Of a stretch of DNA of 64,000 nt, positions 56,012-64,000 are shown in pieces. Source of the DNA: Thiomonas sp. X19 (lineage in GTDB: Bacteria; Pseudomonadota; Gammaproteobacteria; Burkholderiales; Burkholderiaceae_C); NCBI RefSeq assembly GCF_900089495.1, contig NZ_LT605203.1, positions 1,362,796-1,426,795 on the forward strand. The letters run 5' to 3'. Made by a program: the position numbers and the translations under genes. Below the pieces are notes generated by a model. The model had not been told where the DNA came from. It did not search any database and saw only the letters and a program-made list of their open reading frames with translations. Every line of letters starts with the position of its first letter. The stretch's first letter is position 1.

Positions 56012-56859
56012 GGCGCGAGTTGCAGCGCGAGTTGCTGGCCGGGCAGATCGTCGAGCACGATGCGGGCGGCTTCGCGCCGGGCCAGTGCGCGCAGCAGCGG
56101 CAGCACGCGTGCGGCAGGAATCGCCAGGCGCAGCGCTTCGAGCGCGGCATCGTTCAAGATGTCCGCCGGCAGCTCGGTGAAGGGCGCGGTGGGGTCGAGG
56201 CTCAGCCGCGCCAGCGAGCGTGCGCCGGCTTGCGGCGCCAGCACCAGGGCGACGCCGAAGCTGTCGGGAATCGGCCGCACGTGGTGCAGCGGCTCGGGGT
56301 AAGGGGTGTCGTAGGCCAGCAGCAGCAGCGGCTGGCGCAGCAGCGCGACTTGCACCAAGGCTTCGAGCAGGCCGGCGGCGAAGCTGGCGTCGAAGGCGCA
56401 CAGCACGGCGGACGGCGCCATCGCCCCGGTGGCGATGCCCCAGTAGCCCGAGGCGGCGTTGTGCACGGAGTTGTGAAAGCGCGTGGGCGAGAGCAGCCGG
56501 TCGCTGCCGGCCAGCGCGGCGCAGATCTCGTGGCAGTTGCGGCCGTCGCCGCCGGAGGAGGTGAACACGGTGGCCAGATCGGCCGGGTTCAAGCCGGCGT
56601 GGGCGACCGCTTCCAGCCCGCTGGCGAGGGTCAGTTTGATGACGGCCGTGGCGCGGCGGCGTTCGGCGGCGGGCAGGATTTGCGGCACCGGCAGCACGGT
56701 TTTTTGCGCGTCATACGGCACATCGCCACGCAGCACGGCCTGCGCCTGCGCCCAGTCGCTCAGCCCCGGGCCGAGCAGGCCGACGCCGTCGATGTGGGCG
56801 TCGAGTGCCTGGGCGACAGGCGGCGCGGCGCGTGGCGCGGTGGACATCAAGCTGCTCAT
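56005..56859 (-). CDS. Beta-ketoacyl synthase-like protein (chain-length-factor type)
   Basis: A 284-residue protein of the short beta-ketoacyl-synthase N-terminal family. It keeps thiolase-fold signatures (TVFTSSGGDGRNCHEICAAL, FHNSVHNAASGYW) but shows no clear catalytic Cys-His-His set; the strand that normally carries the nucleophile reads LCAFDASFAAGL. In aryl-polyene systems such subunits pair with an active ketosynthase and set chain length. It overlaps the full-length ketosynthase gene by 4 bases and the dehydratase by 7, which supports a heterodimer with the former. Confidence 0.8.
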   Translation of the reverse strand: MSSLMSTAPRAAPPVAQALDAHIDGVGLLGPGLSDWAQAQAVLRGDVPYDAQKTVLPVPQILPAAERRRATAVIKLTLASGLEAVAHAGLNPADLATVFTSSGGDGRNCHEICAALAGSDRLLSPTRFHNSVHNAASGYWGIATGAMAPSAVLCAFDASFAAGLLEALVQVALLRQPLLLLAYDTPYPEPLHHVRPIPDSFGVALVLAPQAGARSLARLSLDPTAPFTELPADILNDAALEALRLAIPAARVLPLLRALARREAARIVLDDLPGQQLALQLAPC

Positions 56860-58130
56860 CGCGCATCTCCCAGTGCATCTCCCCGCGCCAGCACCAGGCT
56901 GCAATTGGTGCCGCCGAAGCCGAAGGAATTGCTCAGCACGCGGCGCGGCGCGGCGGCGTTCGCTGCAGGCCGGCTTGCATGCAGCGTGCTTGCCGGGAGC
57001 AGGTAATCGAGCGGTGCGACAGCGGCAATCGCCGGGTCGAGCGCCGTGGTGCCAACGCCGGCCGGCATGAAGCCATGGCGCAGCGAAAGCAGGCAGAACA
57101 CCGCCTCGACCCCGCCGGCCGCGCCCAGGGTGTGGCCGGTGGCGCCCTTGGTGGAACTGCAGGGCACGCCGGCGCCGAACAAGGCGCCGACCGCGCGGCC
57201 CTCGGCGGCATCGTTGCTCGGCGTGGCGGTGCCGTGCAGATTGATGTAGTCGATGTCGGCCGCTTGCAGCCCGGCCTGCTCCAGCGCCTGCTGCATGGCG
57301 ATGCGGGCGCCGAGGCCGTCGGGATGCGGCGAGGACATGTGGTAGGCATCGCTCGACTCGCCCACGCCCAGCAGCAGCACGTCGTCAGCCGCCGGCGCCG
57401 CCGGTGCGCGTTCCAGCAGCACGAAGGCGCCGGCCTCGCCGAGGGACAAGCCGTTGCGCGCCGCGTCGAACGGGCGGCAGGCCGTGCTCGACAGCAGCTC
57501 CAGCGAGTTGAAGCCGTACAGCGTGGTCAGGCACAGGCTGTCCACGCCGCCCACCAGGGCGCAGTCGATCAGCCCGGCGGCGAACATGCGCTGCGCGCTG
57601 GCGAACACCTTGGCGCTGGACGAGCAGGCCGAAGACACCACGCTGCCCGGGCCGCGCAGGCCAAAGCGCGCGCGTACGTAGGCGCCGAGCGAAAAGGTGT
57701 TGTGGGTTTGCTCGTAGTGGAACGTGGGCGGCAGCGCGCCACTTGCATCGAGCACGCGATACGCCTGCTCGGTTTGCAGAATGCCCGAGGTGCTGGTGCC
57801 GAGGAACATGCCGATGCGCTGCGCGCCATGGCGCGCGATGGCCGCCTGCACCGCGTCGGCGAAGCCGTCCTGCTGCAAGGCGAGTTCGGCCAGGCGGTTG
57901 TTGCGGCAATCGAAATCGAGCAGCGGCTCGGGCAGGCGCACATCGTCCACCCCGGCGACCGCGCCGATCCAGGTCGGCAGATCGACGATGTCGAAGGCGC
58001 AAGGCGCCAGGCCGCTGCGCGTGGATTGCAGGGCTCGCAACTGGGCGTCGAGGCCAGCGCCGAGGCAGGTCGTGGCCGTGCTGTGGCTGAGCCGCAACTG
58101 CGGCAGGGGGAGTGCGGTGGGACTCGGCAT
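56856..58130 (-). CDS. Beta-ketoacyl-ACP synthase (FabF-like) of the pigment cluster
   Basis: A 424-residue ketosynthase with an intact catalytic set: Cys169 in SSACSSSAKV, His299 in LHGTATPSND and His333 in GATGHTLGAAGG, and the C-terminal NSFGFGGTN. It would extend an aryl starter with malonyl-ACP units. It is the first gene of a minus-strand operon (ketosynthase, chain-length factor, dehydratase, ketoreductase, antiporter), all overlapping or nearly so, the layout seen in aryl-polyene and xanthomonadin clusters. Confidence 0.9.
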   Translation of the reverse strand: MPSPTALPLPQLRLSHSTATTCLGAGLDAQLRALQSTRSGLAPCAFDIVDLPTWIGAVAGVDDVRLPEPLLDFDCRNNRLAELALQQDGFADAVQAAIARHGAQRIGMFLGTSTSGILQTEQAYRVLDASGALPPTFHYEQTHNTFSLGAYVRARFGLRGPGSVVSSACSSSAKVFASAQRMFAAGLIDCALVGGVDSLCLTTLYGFNSLELLSSTACRPFDAARNGLSLGEAGAFVLLERAPAAPAADDVLLLGVGESSDAYHMSSPHPDGLGARIAMQQALEQAGLQAADIDYINLHGTATPSNDAAEGRAVGALFGAGVPCSSTKGATGHTLGAAGGVEAVFCLLSLRHGFMPAGVGTTALDPAIAAVAPLDYLLPASTLHASRPAANAAAPRRVLSNSFGFGGTNCSLVLARGDALGDAR

Positions 58131-58284
58131 GAAGGCTCAGTTGCAGTGTTGGTCGTATCGATAAAACTTGTTACCACTGTTTGAGCTTTGACTCTCGCGT
58201 AGCTTCATGTGCGGACGTTAGGATCTGTAAAACAAGGTATTTGACACGACCCAAAAGTAACAAAACACTCAGGGGGTTTCTCGA

Positions 58285-58900
58285 ATGGGCAAACGCGGAC
58301 TGAACAGGCGATCTTTCTTTTGGGCGTGGGGGCATCGAGCATTCTCGCCGCTTGTGGCGGGGGAGGTGGCGGCGGTTCTTCGGTTCCCATTTGCGGGGGC
58401 GGCGGCTCCAGTGGCAACCTCAACAGCTATTTCGACGCGACCATTCAGGGTTGGTACGCCACTTGGCAGAACACGCCATTGGTGACGAACGATTTGTCCA
58501 CTGGGGTCCATAGCGGCCTCGTGCAAAATGGTGTGCTGAATTTCTACAGCGGAGCAACGCCAAGTGGGCCCGCGGCATTCCTTTCTACGACGTCTGGCAA
58601 TGCGCCAATTCCCTAGTTACCGGCATCCCAGCAGCGAAGAACGTGCAAAAGATGATCGCAGCCGCGTTCAACCGCGGGGCGATGTCGAATTCACTCGACG
58701 ATGCCACCTGTCAGAATGCCTCTGGAACGTTTTACAACAGCGGCCAAGTGTTCAATCCTTGGGCGCAGTTCTTTCACCAGGTCAGCAGCAACAGCCTGGC
58801 CTACGCCTTCCCCTACGACGATGTGTGCAACCAGAACCCCTCGATCGGCCTGACGGCCACTCAGTCGGTGGCGGTGACACTGGGCAAGTTCTTCAGTTGA
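58285..58900 (+). pseudogene. Remnant of an exported GH64-like beta-1,3-glucanase
   Basis: The N-terminus MGKRGLNRRSFF looks like a Tat signal, and after a one-base loss in a T run the next frame continues GVGASSILAACGG, a lipobox-like signal, then SYFDATIQGWYATWQNTPL. Near 58560 the frame changes again to WARGIPFYDVWQCANSL and runs to AYAFPYDDVCNQNP and a stop at 58900. The end parts resemble GH64-type glucanases; the catalytic middle is missing. So the gene has a frameshift plus a large internal deletion. Family assignment is from memory and moderate. Confidence 0.5.
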
Positions 58901-58904
58901 GCTG

Positions 58905-59141
58905 GTGTTGGCGAACAAGTGGTGGTTGCAGCAAGGTCAGCAAGTGACACCCCCCGCTTCATGCTGGACATGGGCGATGCGCACCTGGCCGGCGATTCTC
59001 GGGTTCGCATTGGGCTGCGGCCTCGGGGCCGCGTGCGAGGCGGCCTTCGGCCTTCTGGCACTGGCGCTGCCCACGGGCCTTGCCCTGCTGGCCTGTGCAT
59101 GGGGCGCGACCTCACGGCCGCCTGAACGCCTGCAAGCGTGA
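58905..59141 (+). pseudogene. Possible C-terminal fragment of a small membrane protein
   Basis: An open frame of 78 codons directly after the glucanase remnant. Its second half has two hydrophobic glycine/alanine-rich helices (PAILGFALGCGLGAACEAAFG) and ends in a short polar tail; the first part looks non-coding. It resembles the end of a DUF1275-like membrane protein but no family can be assigned firmly. It may not be expressed. Confidence 0.25.
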
Positions 59142-59243
59142 GGCATGCCGGTTTGGAAGCTCAGCGTCGCAGCTCCGCGGCCTGGCATTGGCCGAGGTCC
59201 CGAATGATTGAATTCATCGAAAGAACGGTTCACAGGAGAAAAC

Positions 59244-60653
59244 ATGTCGGACGTACGTCAGGAATCGGACAGCTTGGGGGTGGTCGAGGTGCCGGCGGAT
59301 CGGCTCTGGGGGGCGCAGACCCAGCGCTCGCTGCAGTACTTCAGCATCGGCACGGATCTGATTCCGCGCGAGATGATCACGGCCTACGCCACGCTCAAGA
59401 AAGGCGCGGCAGCCGCCAACCTTGCGGGCGGGCGCCTCGGTGCGCCGGCATACAAGCTGATCGTGCAGGTCTGCGACGAGATTCTTGCCGGGCAGCATCA
59501 CGACATGTTCCCGCTGCACGTCTGGATGACGGGCAGCGGCACGCAGTTCAACATGAACGTGAACGAGGTGATCTCGAACCGCTGCTGCCAGCTCGCCGGA
59601 ACGCCGCTCGGCAGCAAGGCGCCGGTGCATCCCAACGACCACGTCAACATGGCGCAGTCATCCAACGACTCGTTTCCGTCCGCGATGTACATCGCCACCG
59701 CCGTCAATGCGACACAGCGGCTGATTCCCGCGGTGCAGGCGCTGCGCGACGCCATCGCCGCGAAGGCCGAGGACTGGAAAGACATCGTCAAGATCGGGCG
59801 CACCCATATGCAGGATGCCACGCCCCTGACGCTGGGCCAGGAGTGGTCCGGCTACGCGGGCATGCTGGCCGACAACATCGACCGGCTCGACGCGGCGCTG
59901 GGGGGCGTCTATCAACTCGCGCTGGGCGGCACGGCCGTGGGTACGGGCATCAACTCGGCACCGGGGTTCGCGGAAAGCGCCGCGGCCGAAATCGCACGGC
60001 TGACCGGGCTGCCCTTCGTCAGCGCGCCCAACAAGTTCACCGTGCAGGGCGCGCATGACGCGCTCGTGCAGTTCTCGGGCACGATGCGCACGCTGGCCGC
60101 CTCGCTCTACAAGATCGGCAACGACATTCGGCTGATGTCCTGCGGCCCGCGGGCCGGTTTTGCCGAACTGATGATTCCCGAGAACGAACCCGGTTCGTCC
60201 ATCATGCCGGGCAAGGTCAACCCGACCCAGGCCGAGGCCCTGACGATGCTCGCGGTGCAGGTGATGGCCAACGACGTGGCGGTCGGCTTCGGCGGCGCCA
60301 GCGGCTATCTGGAGATGAATGTCTACAAGCCGCTGATCATCTTCAACATCATGCACTCGATCACGATCCTGAGCGATGGCTGCACGAATTTCCGCAAGTT
60401 CCTCGTCGAGGGAACGCAGCCCAACCGGAAAAAGATTGCCGAGTACGTGGAGCGCTCACTGATGCTGGTGACCGCGCTCGCGCCGGTGCTCGGTTACGAC
60501 AAGGCGTCCAGGATCGCCCACCACGCGGAGGATCACGACCTGACGCTGAAGGCGGCCGCGCTCCAGCTGGGCTATGTGACTGCGGCCGAATTCGACCGCA
60601 TCGTCGACCCGGCCAAGATGGTCAGGCCCTACGTCGCAGCCGCACAGGCATGA
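59244..60653 (+). CDS. fumC: Class II fumarate hydratase FumC
   Basis: A 469-residue fumarase interconverting fumarate and malate, independent of iron-sulfur clusters. Motifs: [18 protein letters not shown] near residue 97, the histidine-containing [17 protein letters not shown], and the signature loop [11 protein letters not shown] near residue 317. The start at 59244 follows CAGGAGAAAAC. The gene is intact although both neighbours are decayed, and it lies between the two minus-strand blocks of the pigment cluster. Confidence 0.94.
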   Translation: MSDVRQESDSLGVVEVPADRLWGAQTQRSLQYFSIGTDLIPREMITAYATLKKGAAAANLAGGRLGAPAYKLIVQVCDEILAGQHHDMFPLHVWMTGSGTQFNMNVNEVISNRCCQLAGTPLGSKAPVHPNDHVNMAQSSNDSFPSAMYIATAVNATQRLIPAVQALRDAIAAKAEDWKDIVKIGRTHMQDATPLTLGQEWSGYAGMLADNIDRLDAALGGVYQLALGGTAVGTGINSAPGFAESAAAEIARLTGLPFVSAPNKFTVQGAHDALVQFSGTMRTLAASLYKIGNDIRLMSCGPRAGFAELMIPENEPGSSIMPGKVNPTQAEALTMLAVQVMANDVAVGFGGASGYLEMNVYKPLIIFNIMHSITILSDGCTNFRKFLVEGTQPNRKKIAEYVERSLMLVTALAPVLGYDKASRIAHHAEDHDLTLKAAALQLGYVTAAEFDRIVDPAKMVRPYVAAAQA

Positions 60654-60721
60654 CGCTTTGGCCTCTCGGGCCGCATCGCCAGCTTTCTTGTCTTCATTCC
60701 ATCAACCTCAGGGGATTTTGC

Positions 60722-61335
60722 TGATCGACACGACCAAACGCGGCATGGAAGTCCTGCACGACCCGGCGCTCAACAAGTCCACGGGTTTCACCGAGGCGGT
60801 TCATCTGCGTCACGAATGCCGGCCGCATCCTCGGACTGGGCGACCTGGGCGCCAACGGCATGGGCTCCCGATCGGCAAGCTGCAGCTCGACGCATTCGTC
60901 GACGCGGTTCAGGATGTCTTTCCGAACTGCTGCCTCCACTTCGAGGACTGGACGGGTGTCGACGCCATTGCCCTGCTGGCGCGCTACCGCAACAAAGTCT
61001 CCTGCTACAACGACGACATTCAGGGCACCGCCGGTGTCACGCTTGCGGGCCTGATCAACGCGCTCAAGATCACCGGCGGCGAACTCAAGGGGCAGCGCAT
61101 CCTCTTTCTGGGCGCCGGCCCCGCCGCCATTGGCCTTGCCGACCTGATCGTCTCGGCATTGAGGCAACAGGGCGTCGCGCCTGAGGTGGCACGGCAGCAA
61201 ATCCGTCTTTTCGATACCCAGGGCCTGGTGGTCGCGGATCGGCCCAATCTTCCCGCGCACGAGTTGCCCTACGCGCACCCATTGGCCGCCAGCAAACCGT
61301 TCGTGGCGGATCAGCGAGTTCCCGCGCTGGCATCA
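60722..61335 (+). pseudogene. Remnant of an NAD-dependent malic enzyme with several internal deletions
   Basis: Starting near 60722 the frame reads TTKRGMEVLHDPALNKSTGFTEA, the N-terminus of a large malic enzyme. At about 60800 it jumps, out of frame, to TNAGRILGLGDLGANGMG, then returns to IGKLQLDAFVDAVQDVFPNC with a further gap, continues through the intact substrate and NAD-binding block (CYNDDIQGTAGVTLAGL, LFLGAGPAAIGLADL) and is cut after YAHPLAASKPFVAD. About 150 internal residues and the C-terminal third are missing. It lies just after fumC, with which an intact enzyme would act in malate metabolism. Confidence 0.82.
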
Positions 61336-61339
61336 CGGC

Positions 61340-62221
61340 TCATGGCCGAGCCGGGGCGGAAGCGAGCGGGGGCAGGGGGGACGAGGTCGTGGCGCAGGCC
61401 GCGTGCAGCGTCACCGCGCGCAAGCCCGCTTGGCGCAAGGCGGCCAGCAGCGGCGGCAGCACGTCGAGAATGACCGGCCGGCCGCTGGCGGCGCGCGCGG
61501 CGTGACCATCGTGCAGCAGCAGGATGTCGCCGGCGCGCAGATTGCGCAGCAGCCGCCGGGTGACGATGGCCGGATCGCGCTCGTGGGTGTCGAACCCGCG
61601 CCGCGTCCAACTCGCCAGACGCAAATTCAACCGCGCCAGCACGGGCCACAGAAACGGGTTGCGAAAACCGGCCGGGGCGCGGAAAAACTGCGGCACGCGC
61701 CCGGTCACTGCGCAGAGCGCGGCTTGCCCGGCCTGCAACTCGCGCGCATAACCACGCGGCCCGAGCAGCGAGAAGCTGTGGCGATGCTGCGCGCTGTGGT
61801 TTTCCACCGCATGGCCGCGCCGCACAATGTCGCGGCACAACTCCGGGTGGGCGAGGGCGCGGCTGCCGATGCAGAAAAACGTGGCCTGCACGCCGTGGGC
61901 ATCGAGCAGATCGAGCACTGCCGGGGTCACGTCCGGATCGGGGCCATCGTCGATGGTCAGTGCGACCTCGCCGCGCGCGATGGCAGCCTCCGGCAGCCGG
62001 ATCAGATTCGGGCCGAGCCACTGGCCGCGCGGCCACAGGCTCGCGGCGGTGATGAGCCCATGACTGAGGATCACGGCCCCCAGCGCCCATGGCCACAACG
62101 CTGGCCGCACGATGACGCCGACCGGGGCGGCGGCGTGCACCGCGAGCGCGAACAGCACCAGCGGCGTGGGTCGCCAGATGGATGGCGGGGGCGTTGAGAT
62201 GCCGGTGAGCGTGTCGGGCAT
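61340..62221 (-). CDS. Polysaccharide deacetylase-family protein (NodB domain), membrane anchored
   Basis: A 293-residue protein with two or three N-terminal hydrophobic helices and a NodB homology domain: metal and catalytic motif TIDDGPDPDVTP near residue 92, HSAQH (HXXXH metal site) and RAPAGFRNP. These residues are intact, so a metal-dependent deacetylase is likely. It starts 10 bp after the MMPL exporter stop, so it shares that operon and may modify a sugar or lipid of the pigment conjugate. The chemical substrate is unknown. Confidence 0.85.
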   Translation of the reverse strand: MPDTLTGISTPPPSIWRPTPLVLFALAVHAAAPVGVIVRPALWPWALGAVILSHGLITAASLWPRGQWLGPNLIRLPEAAIARGEVALTIDDGPDPDVTPAVLDLLDAHGVQATFFCIGSRALAHPELCRDIVRRGHAVENHSAQHRHSFSLLGPRGYARELQAGQAALCAVTGRVPQFFRAPAGFRNPFLWPVLARLNLRLASWTRRGFDTHERDPAIVTRRLLRNLRAGDILLLHDGHAARAASGRPVILDVLPPLLAALRQAGLRAVTLHAACATTSSPLPPLASAPARP

Positions 62222-62231
62222 GGGCGTTCGA

Positions 62232-64000
62232 TTATGCCGCCGGCGTGGCCGTATGCACGGCCTCGCTGCTCGTTGCCGGGGGCGCGGACAACATGGCCGA
62301 GAACAGCAGCGCGAGCAAGGCCCCGGGGCCGACCGTGGCGCCCAGCGCCTCCAACACGGGCACGCCCGAGAACAGCAGCGGGCCGAAGCCGGCCACGGTG
62401 GTGAGATTGGCGAACAGCAGCGAGGCCAGGGTGCGCGGCGCGATGCCGCCGCCTTCGGCATGGCCACGGTCGAAAAACAGCGCGTAGTTCGAGCCGACCG
62501 CGACGATGAGCATCATGCCGACGAGGTGGAGCAAGGTGAGCTGAATGCCCGCCAGCAACAGGCCCGCAGCCACCACGACCACCGCGGCCAGCAGCGGCGC
62601 CAGCACGCGCGCGACCCGCAGCGGCGAACGCAGGGCGACGAGCAGCAGCAAGGCGATGGCGGCCAGCCCGGCGAGCGACAACCACGCGGTGGCCCGCAGA
62701 TAGCTGTCGTACAGCCCGGTGCTGGCGTCGCCGAGGTTGATGTAGCTGGCCTGTGTGCCCGCCAGTGCGGCGGCGACGCGCGCACCGTTGATCGACCCCG
62801 AGCTTGGCGCGCGCAGCGGCAGCAGCGCGGACCAGTGGCCATTCGCGGCTCGCAGCAGCACGCCGTTCAGGGCCAGCGCGAAGGAGGTGTGGGCGAGGTC
62901 GCTGCGGGTCAGCGGCGCGGCATGGCGTGCGGCTTCCACGTCGCGCACAAAGGGCGCGAACAGCGCGGGCTTGACCGGCAGGCCTTGCACCGCGGCATCC
63001 ACGCGCCGTTGCAGCTCAGGGCCCGGGGGCAGGGCGGCCTGGCGCGCGCGCTGCGTCGCCAGGCTGGGAAGGAAACGCGCCGGGGTGTCGAAGCCGGCAA
63101 TGGCGCCCCGCGCCTGCAGCGCCTGCAGGCGCGGAGCGATGCGCTCGGCAGCGGCCAGCGCGGCGTCGGCGCTGTCGCCGCTCACCACCACCAGATCGGC
63201 GGAGTCGGGGGCGCCGATCTGGCGGCGCAACTGCGCGTCCAGCGCCAGCGACGCCGGGCTCAAGGGACTGAGTGCCGAGAGCCGCGTGTTCCACAGATGC
63301 TGGCGCTGCAGCAGCAACACGGAGCACGCGATGACCACCAGCACGGCCAGTACCCAGCGCGAGCGCCGCAGCCTCGCCACGGCGTGCAACAGGCGCTGGC
63401 CGATGGCGCTCAAATCACGCACGGCAAACCCACGCGGCAGCAGATGCGGCAGGACGAAGCGGGTGACCAGGGACGCCGTCACCAGACCGGCGATGGAATA
63501 GGCGCCGAGCTGGGCCAGGCCGGGGAAGTCCGACAGCAGCAAGGTGGCGAAGCCGACCACCGAGGTCAGCATGCCCAGGCGGATGGTGGGCCAGAAGCGC
63601 TGCACCCAGGCGCTGCCGCCGCCGGCCTCGCTGGACTGCACGAACAGGTAGATGGAATAGTCCACCGCCTCGCCCATCAGTGTGGTGCCGAAACCCAGCG
63701 TGATGCCCTGCACCACGCCAAAGCCCAGACCGACCGCGGCGATCGCCACGAGCACACCGGACAGCACCGGCAGCAAACCCAGCAGCAGCACCGGCAGCGA
63801 ACGGTACACCAGCAACAGCATGGTGATGATGAGCAGGCTGCCGATGAGCGAGACGCGCTCGGCCGCGCCCTTGATGGTGGCGCGCGATTGCACCGCGAAC
63901 ACCCCCGGGCCGCTCAGCACCAGACTGGCCTGCGCCGCGCTCGGCCCGAGGCTGCGTTGCGCGTCGGCAAAGGCGCTGCGCACGCTGGCGATGGCGGCCT
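62232..64000 (-). CDS. MMPL/RND-family exporter, incomplete at the window edge
   Basis: The C-terminal 589 or more residues of a large inner-membrane exporter. The frame is still open at the right end of the window, so the true start lies beyond it. Repeated blocks of hydrophobic helices (IIMLLLVYRSLPVLLLGLLPVLSG; MMLIVAVGSNYALFF) and a GEAVDYSIYLF segment with a membrane Asp fit MMPL/RND transporters. Aryl-polyene and xanthomonadin clusters encode such exporters to move the lipid-linked pigment toward the outer membrane. Confidence 0.86.
   Translation of the reverse strand, partial: AAIASVRSAFADAQRSLGPSAAQASLVLSGPGVFAVQSRATIKGAAERVSLIGSLLIITMLLLVYRSLPVLLLGLLPVLSGVLVAIAAVGLGFGVVQGITLGFGTTLMGEAVDYSIYLFVQSSEAGGGSAWVQRFWPTIRLGMLTSVVGFATLLLSDFPGLAQLGAYSIAGLVTASLVTRFVLPHLLPRGFAVRDLSAIGQRLLHAVARLRRSRWVLAVLVVIACSVLLLQRQHLWNTRLSALSPLSPASLALDAQLRRQIGAPDSADLVVVSGDSADAALAAAERIAPRLQALQARGAIAGFDTPARFLPSLATQRARQAALPPGPELQRRVDAAVQGLPVKPALFAPFVRDVEAARHAAPLTRSDLAHTSFALALNGVLLRAANGHWSALLPLRAPSSGSINGARVAAALAGTQASYINLGDASTGLYDSYLRATAWLSLAGLAAIALLLLVALRSPLRVARVLAPLLAAVVVVAAGLLLAGIQLTLLHLVGMMLIVAVGSNYALFFDRGHAEGGGIAPRTLASLLFANLTTVAGFGPLLFSGVPVLEALGATVGPGALLALLFSAMLSAPPATSSEAVHTATPAA

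Noticed and set aside
58131..58284. Search for tRNA or attachment site next to the decayed island
   Set aside because: No tRNA-like fold, CCA end or direct repeat pair was seen around the island edges.

Overview
The window reads as a GC-rich betaproteobacterial chromosome of the order Burkholderiales. A complete thiosulfate-oxidising sox cluster beside heterotrophic genes (2-oxoglutarate dehydrogenase, polyhydroxybutyrate synthesis, acetate and monocarboxylate uptake) points to a facultative sulfur oxidiser of the Thiomonas type. The genus is an inference from gene content and order. Genes are dense, often overlap by 1 to 25 bases, and most are intact. No tRNA, rRNA, CRISPR array or intact insertion sequence was seen.

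Left part (1-33 kb): an acrylyl-CoA reductase-like gene and a propionyl-CoA synthetase precede an ArsR-type regulator with a palindromic operator. Then come soxC-D-Y-Z-A-X and soxB; an intrinsic terminator lies between soxX and soxB and another follows soxB. Next are sucA-sucB-lpdA (2-oxoglutarate dehydrogenase), zapE, an Ala/Gln-rich exported protein, a PP2C phosphatase, a YdcH-like peptide, a DinG/YoaA-type helicase, bamD, rluD and pgeF. The PHB genes phaC-phaA-phaB-phaR follow, then rimO and queE-queD.

Middle part (32-47 kb): TauE/SafE exporter, SatP-type acetate transporter, FadL-type porin, Fe-S protection protein YggX, argA, hrpA (with an in-frame insert that looks like a translated intergenic repeat), a DUF3311/MctP monocarboxylate permease pair, a MAPEG protein, a family III CoA-transferase, purD and a YebC-family protein.

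Right part (47-64 kb): this is the most interesting section, apparently a large part of an aryl-polyene/xanthomonadin-type pigment gene cluster. The plus strand carries a flavin enzyme with the halogenase motif WxWxIP, a XanB2-type chorismatase (which would supply hydroxybenzoate starter), a MipA/OmpV outer-membrane protein, a PlsC-type acyltransferase and a family 2 glycosyltransferase. The minus strand carries a ketosynthase, a chain-length-factor-like partner, a hotdog dehydratase and a ketoreductase, followed by a cation/proton antiporter. Further minus-strand genes at the right end are a polysaccharide deacetylase and an MMPL/RND exporter that runs off the window. The two minus-strand blocks are separated by about 3.2 kb holding fumC and several decayed genes. 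Remnants of a HerA/DUF853 ATPase, an Xre/MbcA-type antitoxin, a GH64-like glucanase and a malic enzyme all lie in or next to this region; most keep pieces from widely separated parts of the original gene joined out of frame. The dehydratase carries a 54-bp perfect direct repeat translated in frame. The adenylating ligase, acyl carrier proteins and thioesterase expected for such a pathway are not in the window and may lie past position 64000.
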